A DNA stretch of 32,175 bases from an uncultured Algibacter sp. (GCA_937936645.1 CALHCQ010000023.1:1-32175); one strand, 5' to 3'; shown: positions 1 through 9,793, counted from the stretch's first letter. The notes: a model not told the origin generated them from the sequence alone. Numbers and translations are program-made.

Positions 1-3000
1 TCGTTACTTGGGTAGGGTACATTAATAAAGACTCTGTTTGTGTTAAAGCTGTTAAATGCAGCATAACTGTAGTTCATGTAAAAGCCTCCTAAATCGTTTT
101 TGTTAATAGGTATGGTTATACTTTTACTATTGTTATTTAGGGTTATTATTTGTGTTTTAACAATGGTGTTGTTTTTTTCTATGTGCAGTGTTATAGAAAT
201 AGGGTTTGCAGCACTTTGTAAAGTTACTATGGCAGACTCGTTTGTGCTATAGCTGTCTTTGTTTGTTGTGATATTAAAAAGAGCATGGTCTGCTACTAAT
301 TTGCTATCTGTATCATGTAATATCGTTTTTGCTTGGTTGGTTACAGTAAGTCCGTCTTTGTCTTTAGTTTCTAGAGTTATTAAGTAGGCACCAGGTTTCC
401 ATGTTTTAATTTTATTTAAAGCTATGTTTTTTGATAGGCTGGTGTTAAAGTCTTTTTCTAATACCAAATCACCTTTTTTCCAGTTTGCTTCTAAGTCTTC
501 GTTATTATAAGCATCGTGCGGAAAGCGTGCTTTAAATTCGCTTTCATTTAATATTTTATAATCGGGAGTTTCCCAAGGTCTTGGTCTAAAAACTTGGTTT
601 GGAGCTAATAATTTATATATTTTAATTTGGCCTTTTGCTGGTGTAAAAACACCATCAAGATTTGTTGTGTTTATATTTATTTGTTGTTCTTTTTTCGATT
701 TATAGATGTTATCAGCAACATCTATTTGTGCTATTAAACTATGGTAGCCAACATTAACATGGGTTGTGTTGCTTCGAGTTTCACCATTAATATCTGTTAC
801 ATCTACAGTTATTGTATACGTAAATATAGGGCGGTTTTCTTTTTTTGCTCCTGGGTCTGGTATCGCTTTAAAGTTTATAGTGAACTCGCCTTTATTATTT
901 GTGATGCTATTGCCTTGTGCTATTTCTTGATTTTGATTGTTGTAATAAGGTTTGCGCCAAAAAGACCAGTGTAGGTGTCTTGTTTTTCTTTCTACACGAA
1001 ATACAACTTTTGCATTTGTAATTGCGCTACCTGTAAAGGCTAAGCTTTTACCTTTTAAACGCACTGTTTCGTTAATTTTATAGTTTTTACTAATTGGTAA
1101 AAAGTCTACGTTAAATTTAGGGCGTTTGTAGTCTTCTACCGCGAAATAATGTCTGTCTTTAATACCGTTACTCGAGTTGCCAACCACAAGATAGTATTGC
1201 CCGTTTAAACCCATTTTTGGTAATATAAAAGCACCATGTATAGATCCGAAATTATTAGTTTGTAGGCTAAGTGTTTTTAATTTTTCGTTATTAGCATTGT
1301 AAAGCGTTGCGTAACAGTTTTGGTTTGCTAATACTGTAGTTTTTAAAGTGTCTTTTTTTATAAAAATAGATTTAAAGTAGACCGTTTGAGCAGGTCTATA
1401 TATGGCGCGGTCTGTAAATGTAAACGCTTTGTGGGTTGTTGTTTTTTTATGTTGCTTGTAAGTTTTACTTAGATAATAATTGTTAAAAATAACCTTGTTA
1501 TTTGGAGCTTCCACTTCTATAGATAAGTTGCGGTAATAATGAGTGTCTTTTTTTATTTTTACTTCTCCAAAATTATTAGTGGTGTAATGTTTAGAGGTGT
1601 TATTCTTTAGGTTGTCTACGGTGTAATTAAATGTTACCATCGTGTTTTTTAATGGCGCACCGTTGTTTCGGTTTATAAACTGAAATATGTTAAAGTTTTT
1701 ATCTGCGTTCTTTACTACAGCTACATCAGTAACATAAAAGCTGTTAATGGCAAATATTTTAGAGGCAGTATCTGTTTCTGCAAAAATTATATAATTGCCT
1801 TGGTTTAGTTTTGGAACTGTAATTTCTACACGATGTGCTTGGTAATCGTTTTTGTTAGGTAACTTACTACTCCAGTTTTTATGAATTTTAAGTTTGTTTA
1901 AAAAAGCTTTTTTACTTTCAGGATCACGATTAGTTTTATGCCATTTTTCTAATTGCGTATTAGTAATTTTAAATATTTTAAAATTAACATTGTTTATGTT
2001 TTTATAGTAAATAAGTGTTCTTGCATCTTTTTGAGTTGGTAAAAAGTCTTCTGCTGTAATTTGTAACAAAGGCTGTGTTATGTTTTGTTTTAAAATAGCA
2101 CATTTTTTTGCGGCTCTGCTGTTAGGGTGTTTACTTATAATGTGGTTACATGTTTCTAGAGCTTCTTTGGCTTTCCAACGGTGTTTTTCTTCGGTTATAG
2201 GTACAAAGCTTGAGGCTAAAGTATTGTTTAAGTAAGCAATCTCGTATTCGTATAAACTACTACTTGAGTGATTTTTTATTTGAGATAATTCTTGGTTAAG
2301 CGTTTTTAAAAAGAGAGCGTTAATGTTAGCAAAGGTTGCATGCCGTCTAACATATTTTAATCGGTCTATATTTATTTCGGTTAGTGCTTCTATATTATTG
2401 TTTTTTAAATGAAAAGCAATAAGTTTTTGGTATATTTTTAAGGCGTTTAGTTGTAGAGAGTTATTGTGTTTTGAGGTGATGCTAAGTTTAGAAAACATTT
2501 TCGCATCGCTTAAAAAATCTATATTATCAATTTTAAAATTATAAGCAGGTTTAGTAATGTTTCTTTCTTTGGTTTTGTAGAAATTTAAGGCATCATTACA
2601 TAAAAAATCGTAAAGTGTTGGGCGGTATGTTTTAGAGTTTTTCTTTAAGATTAAAATATCATTATAGGTGCTTAAATCTTCCAGCTGCAGCATTAATGCT
2701 GGCTTTAAAGCTTCGTTATATAGACTACTAATATCTGTGAAAAGAGTTTGTAGATCCCAGGTTCTAAAATCGTTAGGATTTACTTTTTTTAATGTTTTAC
2801 TTCTATTATAAAAGCGCCATCTGTTTTGTTTAAAATAATCCCAATATAGATTCGCTAAAACGTTTTGTAATATGTTTTTTTTAGGAAAAGCACTCGTGTT
2901 AATACTCTGCTTTATGGTGTTTACAATTTTTAATTGCGCATCTTCTTCTAGCGTTAATATGTATTTACTTTTGTATAGTAATGTTTTAATTTGTTGGGTT

Positions 3001-3170
3001 TGGTTATTATCTTTTTGGGCAAGAACTTCTATACTTTTAAGTTTTTTAAATGCCGATTTTGTTAAACCTTTGTTTTCTAGAGTTTCAATTTCTTTCCAAA
3101 GTGCATTATAATCTTGGCTGTATGTTGTTATAGAAAAAAATAAGATTAAAATGATTAAAATATTTTTCAT
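1..3170 (-). CDS. Alpha-2-macroglobulin family protein, N-terminal part (3' end outside window)
   Basis: The reading frame is open from ATG at 3170 to the window edge, giving 1056 codons with no stop. Translation begins with a signal peptide (MKNILIILILFFSITTYSQ, likely cut near the YSQ). Residues of about 20-400 are helical and hydrophilic with no motif I recognise. Around residues 575-600 is the MG2-domain hallmark FTDRAIYRPAQTVYFKS, followed by several beta-rich macroglobulin-like stretches. Bacterial A2M-family proteins are periplasmic or surface-attached and are thought to trap proteases; Bacteroidota members commonly run near 1,800-2,000 residues, so roughly half is missing here, including the region where a thioester (CxEQ) would lie if present. 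It is divergent from the TPR gene at 3316, with 145 bases between them. Family call is firm from the MG2 motif; function in this organism is inference. Confidence 0.85.
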   Translation of the reverse strand, partial: MKNILIILILFFSITTYSQDYNALWKEIETLENKGLTKSAFKKLKSIEVLAQKDNNQTQQIKTLLYKSKYILTLEEDAQLKIVNTIKQSINTSAFPKKNILQNVLANLYWDYFKQNRWRFYNRSKTLKKVNPNDFRTWDLQTLFTDISSLYNEALKPALMLQLEDLSTYNDILILKKNSKTYRPTLYDFLCNDALNFYKTKERNITKPAYNFKIDNIDFLSDAKMFSKLSITSKHNNSLQLNALKIYQKLIAFHLKNNNIEALTEINIDRLKYVRRHATFANINALFLKTLNQELSQIKNHSSSSLYEYEIAYLNNTLASSFVPITEEKHRWKAKEALETCNHIISKHPNSRAAKKCAILKQNITQPLLQITAEDFLPTQKDARTLIYYKNINNVNFKIFKITNTQLEKWHKTNRDPESKKAFLNKLKIHKNWSSKLPNKNDYQAHRVEITVPKLNQGNYIIFAETDTASKIFAINSFYVTDVAVVKNADKNFNIFQFINRNNGAPLKNTMVTFNYTVDNLKNNTSKHYTTNNFGEVKIKKDTHYYRNLSIEVEAPNNKVIFNNYYLSKTYKQHKKTTTHKAFTFTDRAIYRPAQTVYFKSIFIKKDTLKTTVLANQNCYATLYNANNEKLKTLSLQTNNFGSIHGAFILPKMGLNGQYYLVVGNSSNGIKDRHYFAVEDYKRPKFNVDFLPISKNYKINETVRLKGKSLAFTGSAITNAKVVFRVERKTRHLHWSFWRKPYYNNQNQEIAQGNSITNNKGEFTINFKAIPDPGAKKENRPIFTYTITVDVTDINGETRSNTTHVNVGYHSLIAQIDVADNIYKSKKEQQININTTNLDGVFTPAKGQIKIYKLLAPNQVFRPRPWETPDYKILNESEFKARFPHDAYNNEDLEANWKKGDLVLEKDFNTSLSKNIALNKIKTWKPGAYLITLETKDKDGLTVTNQAKTILHDTDSKLVADHALFNITTNKDSYSTNESAIVTLQSAANPISITLHIEKNNTIVKTQIITLNNNSKSITIPINKNDLGGFYMNYSYAAFNSFNTNRVFINVPYPSN

Positions 3171-3315
3171 AAGTCTTGCAGTTTGTGTGTAATTAAGCTT
3201 CAAAAGTTATTCCAAAAAAAATGAATTTCTTAAGAACAATATTTTTAGTTTAGTGAAGTTAGTTATTTTAGTGCGATATAAGAAAGTTTAACCTTGTGTT
3301 TTCGACCTTAAAAAT

Positions 3316-4278
3316 ATGATTAGATTATTGTTAGTGCTCTTGTTTCCGTTTTGCTTACTAGCTCAAAATGGTTTAGATGAGGTGCCAAATTTATTTAAAG
3401 ATAAGCAATTTGTTTTGGCAGAACAGTTGGTGAAAGAGTATCTCGTAACATCGCCTAAAAACATACAAGCCATAGAGTATTTAGGTGATGCATACGGTTA
3501 CCAAAAGCAATGGGACAAGGCTATTTTACATTATAAAACACTAGTAGATAGTTTGCCAAATAATGCAAATTACCATTATAAGTATGGTGGTGCTCTTGGC
3601 ATGAAAGCTTTGTCTATTAGTAAAATAAAGGCATTAAGTCTTATAGGAGATATTAAAGAATCTTTTTTAAAAGCAGCCTCGCTAGATCCAGAACATATAC
3701 AAGTTCGTTGGGCTTTGGTAGAGCTTTATATGCAACTGCCGGGTATAATTGGAGGTAGTAAATCGAAATCTTTAATGTTTGCAAACCAATTAGAAGCTTT
3801 GTCTTTAGTAGATGGTTATTTAGCAAAAGGTTATATTTATGAATATGATGATGCGCCAAAAGAAGCCGAGTTGTATTACAAAAAAGCCATTAATATTGGT
3901 AACGATTTATCTTGTTACAGTAAACTAACAGCTTTTTATGAAAAACAAAACGAACCAACTAAGGCTATAAGAAATATAGAAGAAGCGCAAGCAAGACACA
4001 AAAACAAGCGCAATGCCTTGCATTACCAAATAGGAAAAGTTGCTGCAGAGTATAATTTACAGTTAGACAAAGGAGAACAATGTTTAAAAAATTACATAGA
4101 AAATTACACGCCTGCAGATGGTGTGCCAAAAGCTTGGGCTTATTATAGGTTGTCTCAAATATACACACACAATAAAAACAAGCGTATGGCACTAACTTAT
4201 ATCGATTTAGCGCTACAAGAAATTCCTCGAAAAAAACCTTTCGAACTTCAAAAAGAAAAGATCTTAAGTTTAAATTAA
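3316..4278 (+). CDS. Secreted tetratricopeptide repeat protein
   Basis: A 320-residue protein with a short signal peptide (MIRLLLVLLFPFCLLAQ). The mature part is built of TPR-like helix pairs: clear units lie near residues 35-65, 68-100, 110-145, 185-215 and 265-310, with typical spacing of small, aromatic and Pro residues (for example YYKKAINIG and AYYRLSQIYTH). TPR proteins are protein-protein scaffolds; this one should act in the periplasm. It is first of a plus-strand series, 133 bases before mpl, so it is probably its own transcript. I do not recognise a specific named family. The ATG at 3316 puts the signal peptide at the extreme N-terminus, which supports the start. Confidence 0.8.
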   Translation: MIRLLLVLLFPFCLLAQNGLDEVPNLFKDKQFVLAEQLVKEYLVTSPKNIQAIEYLGDAYGYQKQWDKAILHYKTLVDSLPNNANYHYKYGGALGMKALSISKIKALSLIGDIKESFLKAASLDPEHIQVRWALVELYMQLPGIIGGSKSKSLMFANQLEALSLVDGYLAKGYIYEYDDAPKEAELYYKKAINIGNDLSCYSKLTAFYEKQNEPTKAIRNIEEAQARHKNKRNALHYQIGKVAAEYNLQLDKGEQCLKNYIENYTPADGVPKAWAYYRLSQIYTHNKNKRMALTYIDLALQEIPRKKPFELQKEKILSLN

Positions 4279-4411
4279 CGTCATTTAAAATAATTTAAAA
4301 CACACCAATTTAAAAATTAATACAAGATTATGGTGGCTTAAATGTAAAACCGTGTTTCAAAGAATCAATAAATAATTTGGAATTTGGTAATTTGAGCTTG
4401 ATATTTGTTTT

Positions 4412-5770
4412 ATGAACGTACATTTTATAGCCATAGGTGGCGCAGCTATGCATAACCTAGCCCTAGCATTACATCACAAAGGATATCAAGTAACAGGAAG
4501 CGACGATGTTATTTTCGATCCTTCAAAAACAAGACTAGAAGCTCAAGGCTTATTACCAGAAGCTTTTGGTTGGTATCCAGAAAAAATAACAACAAATTTA
4601 GACGCTGTTGTTTTAGGTATGCATGCTAAAGCCGATAACCCTGAGCTAATAAAAGCACAGGAATTGGGTGTAAAAATATACAGTTATCCAGAATTTCTTT
4701 ACGAACAGTCTAAACATAAAACGCGTGTAGTAATAGGCGGTAGTCATGGTAAAACCACCATTACTTCTATGATATTGCATGTTATGCATTACCACGACAG
4801 AGATGTCGATTATATGGTTGGCGCCCAGCTAGAAGGGTTCGATGTTATGGTAAAGCTTACTGAAGATAACGATTTTATAGTTTTAGAAGGAGACGAGTAT
4901 TTAAGCTCTCCTATAGATAGAAGGCCTAAATTTCATTTATATAAACCTAATATAGCGCTATTAAGCGGTATTGCCTGGGACCACATAAACGTATTTCCAA
5001 CCTATCAAAATTATGTAGAACAGTTCGATATTTTTGTTAACTCCATAGTAAATGGAGGGAGTATAAGTTATAATGAAGAGGATGCCGAAGTTAAACGTGT
5101 CGTAGAAACCAGTGATAATCCTATAAGGAAAATAGCTTATAATACGCCCACTTATACTGTTGCGAATGGCGAAACGTTACTAGACACACCAGATGGTGAC
5201 TTACCCATAGAGATTTTTGGTAAACATAATTTAAATAATTTAGCAGGGGCCAAATGGATTTGCCAACACATGGGCATCGACGAAGACGATTTTTACGAAG
5301 CTATAGCTACCTTTAAAGGCGCTAGCAAACGCTTAGAAAAAATTGCAGAAACCACCGAAAGTGTTATTTATAAAGATTTTGCACACTCGCCAAGTAAAGT
5401 TCTTGCAACAACTAATGCTGTAAAAGAACAATATGACCATCGCGAATTAATAGCCTGTTTAGAATTACATACCTATAGTAGTTTAGATGCTAATTTTTTA
5501 AAAGAATATAAAAATGCTTTAAATAAAGCCGATAAAGCCGTTGTTTTTTATTCTCCAGAAGCATTAAAAATAAAAAAATTAGAAGCAGTAAGTGAAGACC
5601 AAATAAAAGATGCTTTTAATAGAGACGATTTAATTGTTTTTACAAACCCAGATGCTTTTAAGACCTTTTTATTTAATCAAGACTTAAAACAAAAGGCATT
5701 GTTATTAATGAGTTCTGGTAATTACGGAGGTTTAGATTTTCAGAATGTGAGCGAATTGTTAAAAAAATAG
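4412..5770 (+). CDS. mpl: UDP-N-acetylmuramate:L-alanyl-gamma-D-glutamyl-meso-diaminopimelate ligase (Mur ligase family)
   Basis: A 452-residue Mur ligase. The N-terminal Rossmann-like domain opens HFIAIGGAAMHNLALAL, the ATP P-loop is GGSHGKTT at residues 109-116, and the conserved central-domain segment around residues 157-192 includes LEGDEY and GIAWDHINVF. Mpl reattaches the recycled tripeptide L-Ala-gamma-D-Glu-mDAP to UDP-MurNAc in the cytoplasm, feeding cell-wall recycling. MurC is the close paralogue; the AAMHNLA sequence in the first glycine loop, in place of MurC's GMSGLA type, and the length favour Mpl. It stands alone: 133 bases after the TPR gene and 174 bases before the kinase. 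The assignment is by family recall and could be MurC-like in detail. Confidence 0.85.
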   Translation: MNVHFIAIGGAAMHNLALALHHKGYQVTGSDDVIFDPSKTRLEAQGLLPEAFGWYPEKITTNLDAVVLGMHAKADNPELIKAQELGVKIYSYPEFLYEQSKHKTRVVIGGSHGKTTITSMILHVMHYHDRDVDYMVGAQLEGFDVMVKLTEDNDFIVLEGDEYLSSPIDRRPKFHLYKPNIALLSGIAWDHINVFPTYQNYVEQFDIFVNSIVNGGSISYNEEDAEVKRVVETSDNPIRKIAYNTPTYTVANGETLLDTPDGDLPIEIFGKHNLNNLAGAKWICQHMGIDEDDFYEAIATFKGASKRLEKIAETTESVIYKDFAHSPSKVLATTNAVKEQYDHRELIACLELHTYSSLDANFLKEYKNALNKADKAVVFYSPEALKIKKLEAVSEDQIKDAFNRDDLIVFTNPDAFKTFLFNQDLKQKALLLMSSGNYGGLDFQNVSELLKK

Positions 5771-5836
5771 TGATTTTGCATAAAAATTAAGGTTTTAATG
5801 TAAAATTAACATCATTTTTTATTCTTCTAAGTTATT

Positions 5837-5871
5837 TTTGTAGGTTTTTTATTCTGATAATTGTACTTTTG
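5837..5871 (+). promoter_or_regulatory. Bacteroidota-type promoter for the hybrid kinase gene
   Basis: TTTG at 5837-5840 is followed after 23 bases by TACTTTTG at 5864-5871, an exact match to the -7 consensus TAnnTTTG within the spacing range accepted for Flavobacteria. It would start a transcript about 65-70 bases before the ATG at 5945. Confidence 0.6.
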
Positions 5872-5944
5872 TGGATGAAAAACGATAAATTTCGTTAAAA
5901 AACTAATTCACATCATTAATTGATATTTAAAGTTATAATTTAAG

Positions 5945-7687
5945 ATGTCAAAACCTGTTCTACATAGCTTATTAAAAAAGCAATTAGAAAAATCGAATTT
6001 AAAAGTCGACGATCCAAAGTATGCGTCTTTTTTAGAAATGATTAGTGCATCTTATAAAAGCTATGATGGAGATGTGCTTAACCTTGCCAATGCTTACCAA
6101 CAAAACTCTAAAGAGCTAATTTCGGCCAACAAGAAATTAGTTTTCGAAAGAGATCACACCAAAACACAGTTAGAGAATATTGTAGCCAATGTAGAAGGTG
6201 TTATTTTTGAAACCGATTTACATGGTTGTTTTACTTTTTTAAATAAAGCATGGGAAACATACACAGGACATGCTGTAGAGCGGTCTTTAGGAAAAAGCTA
6301 TAAATACTTTTTAAATGTAACCGGCATTCAGGAAGTAGATGAGTTCAAAGAGCTTTTTTCAAGAGAAAAGAAGAATGAAAAGTTTATATTCAAATTTAAA
6401 AAGAAAAAGAGCTACATGTGGTTCGAGATTAAAGCAAAACTGAACTACTGCTCCCAAGGTAAACCTTGTGGTTTTATAGGTACTATTGTAGATGTAACTA
6501 CTTTAAAAAACACCGAGTTAGAACTTAATAAAGCCAGTAAGTCTAAAGATAATTTTTTATCTACAATGTCTCATGAAATACGAACGCCTTTAAATGCTGT
6601 AACAGGTTTGTCAAATATTCTTTTAATGGAAGAGTATTTACCCGAACAAGCCGAAAATTTAAAAGCTTTAAAATATTCTGGAGAGCATTTACTAGGTTTA
6701 ATAAACGACTTGTTAGACTTTAATAAAATTAAATCTGGTAAGTTAAAAATAGCCGAAAAAGATTTTAGTTTAAAACATTTTTTAGAAAATATAAATTCTC
6801 ACTTTAGTATACGTACCAAAGAGAAAGGTTTGCGTTTTAATTTGGTAAAACAAAGAGACGTGCCAACCAATGTTATTGGAGACCAACTTAAACTCGCTCA
6901 GGTTATAAAAAACTTATTAAGTAATTCGCTTAAATTTACAGAAAAAGGTAGCGTATCGTTATTTGTAAGAAGTCTAGGTATAGATGAGAATAAAGTAAAA
7001 CTAGAGTTTAAAGTTGTAGATACAGGAATAGGAATTCCTAAAAGTAGACAGAATGCTATTTTTGAAAGTTTCATGCAAGCAAAAACAGAAACTGCAATAA
7101 AATATGGAGGTTCAGGCTTAGGCTTGTCTATAAGTAAAAAGCTATTAGAACTTCAAAATAGTAGTTTAAGTGTAGAGAGCGATTCAGGTAAAGGTGCTGC
7201 ATTTACTTTTGTTATAGATTATAAAGTTAGTAATAGGTTAAATCTATACGAGCCAGAAATGGTTAAAATGCAACCTGATTACGATCCTTTAAATGTTAAA
7301 GTATTAGTTGCAGAAGATAATAAGATGAATGTTTTGATATTGAAACGTTTCTTTATGAAATGGAAGGTGACTTTTGAAGTTGCCGAAAATGGTCGTGAGG
7401 TTTTAGGTTATTTAGAAAAATCAGACTACGATATCATTTTAATGGATTTGCAAATGCCAATATTAGATGGATATCAAACCACAAAAATTATAAGAAACCT
7501 ATCTTCATCTAAATCTAAAATACCTATAGTAGCCTTAACAGCCTTTGCACAAACCGATATAAAAGAGAAAACGATACATTATAAAATGAATGGTTTTTTA
7601 GGAAAACCTTTCGATCCTATTAAATTATACAACATATTAAAATCGTATGGCAAAGAAGGGAGCGCATACAAAAAAAGGTTAGCATAA
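5945..7687 (+). CDS. Soluble hybrid histidine kinase (PAS-HisKA-HATPase-REC)
   Basis: A 580-residue protein. Residues 1-70 are a charged helical lead-in; a PAS domain spans about 72-190; the HisKA phosphoacceptor is H210 in FLSTMSHEIRTPLNAV. The ATPase has its N box at NLLSNSLKF (323-331), G1 at DTGIGIP (359-365) and G2 at GGSGLGLS (388-395). A receiver domain follows (452-570) with acid pair E457-D458, phosphoacceptor D501 in LMDLQMP, T532 and K554. All catalytic residues are present. No signal peptide or membrane segment is visible, so sensing should be cytoplasmic through PAS. No response regulator with a DNA-binding output lies nearby, and there is no HPt domain, so the phosphorelay partner is elsewhere. 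It sits between mpl and radC with its own promoter. Confidence 0.9.
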   Translation: MSKPVLHSLLKKQLEKSNLKVDDPKYASFLEMISASYKSYDGDVLNLANAYQQNSKELISANKKLVFERDHTKTQLENIVANVEGVIFETDLHGCFTFLNKAWETYTGHAVERSLGKSYKYFLNVTGIQEVDEFKELFSREKKNEKFIFKFKKKKSYMWFEIKAKLNYCSQGKPCGFIGTIVDVTTLKNTELELNKASKSKDNFLSTMSHEIRTPLNAVTGLSNILLMEEYLPEQAENLKALKYSGEHLLGLINDLLDFNKIKSGKLKIAEKDFSLKHFLENINSHFSIRTKEKGLRFNLVKQRDVPTNVIGDQLKLAQVIKNLLSNSLKFTEKGSVSLFVRSLGIDENKVKLEFKVVDTGIGIPKSRQNAIFESFMQAKTETAIKYGGSGLGLSISKKLLELQNSSLSVESDSGKGAAFTFVIDYKVSNRLNLYEPEMVKMQPDYDPLNVKVLVAEDNKMNVLILKRFFMKWKVTFEVAENGREVLGYLEKSDYDIILMDLQMPILDGYQTTKIIRNLSSSKSKIPIVALTAFAQTDIKEKTIHYKMNGFLGKPFDPIKLYNILKSYGKEGSAYKKRLA

Positions 7688-7746
7688 TATTTGTAATAAC
7701 GCTATTAAATATTTTTTACCATTGTGTAATCTTTAGATCTTAAAAA

Positions 7747-8442
7747 ATGACTAATAAGACCTCGTTTTCAATAAAAGAATGGTCTCAAGACGATAGACCA
7801 CGAGAAAAATTGTTGCTCAAAGGTCAGTCTGCATTAAGTCATGCCGAATTATTAGCAATTCTTATTGGTTCTGGCAATAAAAACGAAAGCGCTGTAGCCT
7901 TATGTAAGCGTATTTTTAACAGTGTAAACAATAATTTAGGGACGCTTGGTAAATGCTCGATACAAGAGCTAACAAGTTTTAAAGGTATTGGAGAAGCTAA
8001 AGCAATTACAATACTAGCGGCATTAGAGTTAGGTAGAAGGCATCGCAGTGAGGCTGCTTTAAATCAAGATAAAATTACATCTAGTCGTTCTGTTTTTGAA
8101 TTAATGCAACCATTAATCGGGGCGCTTAGTCATGAAGAATTTTGGATACTATATTTAAACAACTCCAATAAAATAATTACTAAAAACCAAGAAAGTAAAG
8201 GGGGCATAACAGGAACTTTGGTAGATGTGCGCTTGGTTTTAAAAAAAGCACTAGAAACAGGAGCGACAGGACTTATTTTAGCACACAACCATCCGTCTGG
8301 TACTTTACAAGCAAGTGAGGCAGATAAGCAAATTACTCAAAAATTGAAAACTGCAGCTCAAAGTTTAGACATAAAAGTTTTAGATCATCTTATTGTAACA
8401 GAAAAAGCATATTTTAGTTTTGCAGACCATGGTTTGTTGTAA
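7747..8442 (+). CDS. radC: RadC family JAB1/MPN-domain protein
   Basis: A 231-residue protein of normal RadC length. A UPF0758 N-terminal part carries a helix-hairpin-helix-like stretch FKGIGEAKA (78-86). The C-terminal JAMM-type metal site is intact: an upstream Glu in the 125-135 region, H180-N-H182-PSG, and D193 (pattern HxHx7SxxD). RadC was long called a DNA repair protein but its biochemical role is unsettled. It lies 59 bases after the kinase stop and 52 bases before the deacetylase-like gene; it may share a transcript with either. No sign of truncation. Confidence 0.93.
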   Translation: MTNKTSFSIKEWSQDDRPREKLLLKGQSALSHAELLAILIGSGNKNESAVALCKRIFNSVNNNLGTLGKCSIQELTSFKGIGEAKAITILAALELGRRHRSEAALNQDKITSSRSVFELMQPLIGALSHEEFWILYLNNSNKIITKNQESKGGITGTLVDVRLVLKKALETGATGLILAHNHPSGTLQASEADKQITQKLKTAAQSLDIKVLDHLIVTEKAYFSFADHGLL

Positions 8443-8494
8443 GTTTAGTATCATTACTTTTACAAAAAAATATAAATTGATACTTAAGTAAACA

Positions 8495-9793
8495 ATGCTT
8501 TTAGTTTATACACACAAAATATCACCTCGAGTAAAATATATATTTAAACATATATGTACACGAATTTTAGGTTTAGAAGTATCTTTTACAACAAAAATAG
8601 AAACCTTTATTGCTCACGATAGTTTAAAAATGTCTTACGCAAAACAACCGTTGGGTAATGAGTTTTTTATAAAAAGTCACGACTTGTTGTTCGAGCAAGG
8701 CTTGTCGGATATAGATATTAACGTGCAAAAATGGGACGATACTAAAGGCTTTTTTTTTAGTGGTGATAAAAGTAACTTACCGTTCGATGTTTTTGCTTCG
8801 GCATTTTATTTGCTTTCTAGGTATGAGGAGTATATGCCGCATGTAAAAGATGCTTACGGTCGGTTTTTAGCAACAGAAAGCATGGCTTATAAACATGATT
8901 TTTTACACCAACCGGTTGTAGATATATGGGCTTATAAATTTAAAGCTGCTTTAAAAAAATACTATCCAGACTTTTCGTTTCCAGAGGACAGAGTATATAA
9001 AATAAAACCAATTATAGATTGCCCAAGTGTATACCAATATAAATTAAAAGGAGTTTTTAGAACCTTAGGGGGAGCTATTAAAGATTTATTTTCTTTAGAG
9101 TTTAAAGAAGTATACATACGTTTTATGGTGGTTTTAGGTCTAAAAAAAGATCCTCATAATACATTCAATTATTTAATAAATAAACAAAAACAAACGGATT
9201 CTCAATTTGTTTTTTTCTTTTTAATAGGCGCTTTTTCTACTTACGATAAAGGCATTAGTATCAACAAAAAAAAGTTTATTTCTTTAATTAAGCAAGTAGC
9301 AGATTACTGTAAAGTAGGGTTAAAAACCTCGTATTTTTCCATTGATGATATTAATATCTTGAAAAAAGAAAAGTTAAAAATGGAATCTGTAATAAATAGA
9401 AATCTTTTAGCCTCTAGGCAATCTTACTCAAAATTAAATTTACCAGAATCTTATAGAAATTTAATAGATTTAGAAATTTATGAAGACTATACCATGGGCT
9501 ATGTAAATCATATTGGTTTTAGAGCCGGTTCTTGCACGCCTTTTTTGTTTTACGATTTAGACTACGAAATACAAACACCCTTAAAAATATACTCGTTTCA
9601 CCTTATGGATTATACGTTATTAAAAACTAAATCGTTGTTAGATAAGAAAGCGGTTTTAAATAATATTATAAATAGTGTAAAGCAAGTAAACGGACAATTT
9701 GTGCCAGTGTTTCATAACTATACTTTTAGTAATACTAAAAAATGGACAGGATTTAAAGCTTTGTTTAATATTGTGTTAAACTCCATAAAATAA
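8495..9793 (+). CDS. Polysaccharide deacetylase-like protein with altered catalytic motifs
   Basis: A 432-residue cytoplasmic-looking protein (no signal peptide). It matches, from memory, a Flavobacteriaceae family with an N-terminal domain (now DUF7033-like; residues 1-165, including FDVFASAFYLLSRYEEY) and a C-terminal polysaccharide-deacetylase-like fold (170-430; SRQSYSKLNLPESYRNLI, DYTMGYVNHIGFRAG, SFHLMDYTLL). In relatives I recall, the first metal motif reads DIDxAY and the His motif reads HPSY. Here the equivalents are D175-C-P-S-VY and K277-T-S-Y, so the second Asp and the key His appear to be replaced. Carbohydrate deacetylation is therefore doubtful. It is the first gene of a four-gene envelope set, 36 bases before the lipoprotein gene. 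Confidence 0.72.
   Translation: MLLVYTHKISPRVKYIFKHICTRILGLEVSFTTKIETFIAHDSLKMSYAKQPLGNEFFIKSHDLLFEQGLSDIDINVQKWDDTKGFFFSGDKSNLPFDVFASAFYLLSRYEEYMPHVKDAYGRFLATESMAYKHDFLHQPVVDIWAYKFKAALKKYYPDFSFPEDRVYKIKPIIDCPSVYQYKLKGVFRTLGGAIKDLFSLEFKEVYIRFMVVLGLKKDPHNTFNYLINKQKQTDSQFVFFFLIGAFSTYDKGISINKKKFISLIKQVADYCKVGLKTSYFSIDDINILKKEKLKMESVINRNLLASRQSYSKLNLPESYRNLIDLEIYEDYTMGYVNHIGFRAGSCTPFLFYDLDYEIQTPLKIYSFHLMDYTLLKTKSLLDKKAVLNNIINSVKQVNGQFVPVFHNYTFSNTKKWTGFKALFNIVLNSIK

Noticed and set aside
741-974. 77-residue plus-strand reading frame inside the alpha-2-macroglobulin gene
   Set aside because: Antisense to a long, well-supported coding frame with a recognised MG2 motif; the product is hydrophobic and of no recognisable family.
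2872-3111. 79-residue plus-strand reading frame near the start of the alpha-2-macroglobulin gene
   Set aside because: Antisense shadow of the N-terminal coding region; no ribosome-binding or family evidence.
8447-8484. Inverted repeat AGTATCA / TGATACT after radC as a terminator
   Set aside because: Seven base pairs around a 24-base loop, AT-rich and without a following T-run; too weak to call.
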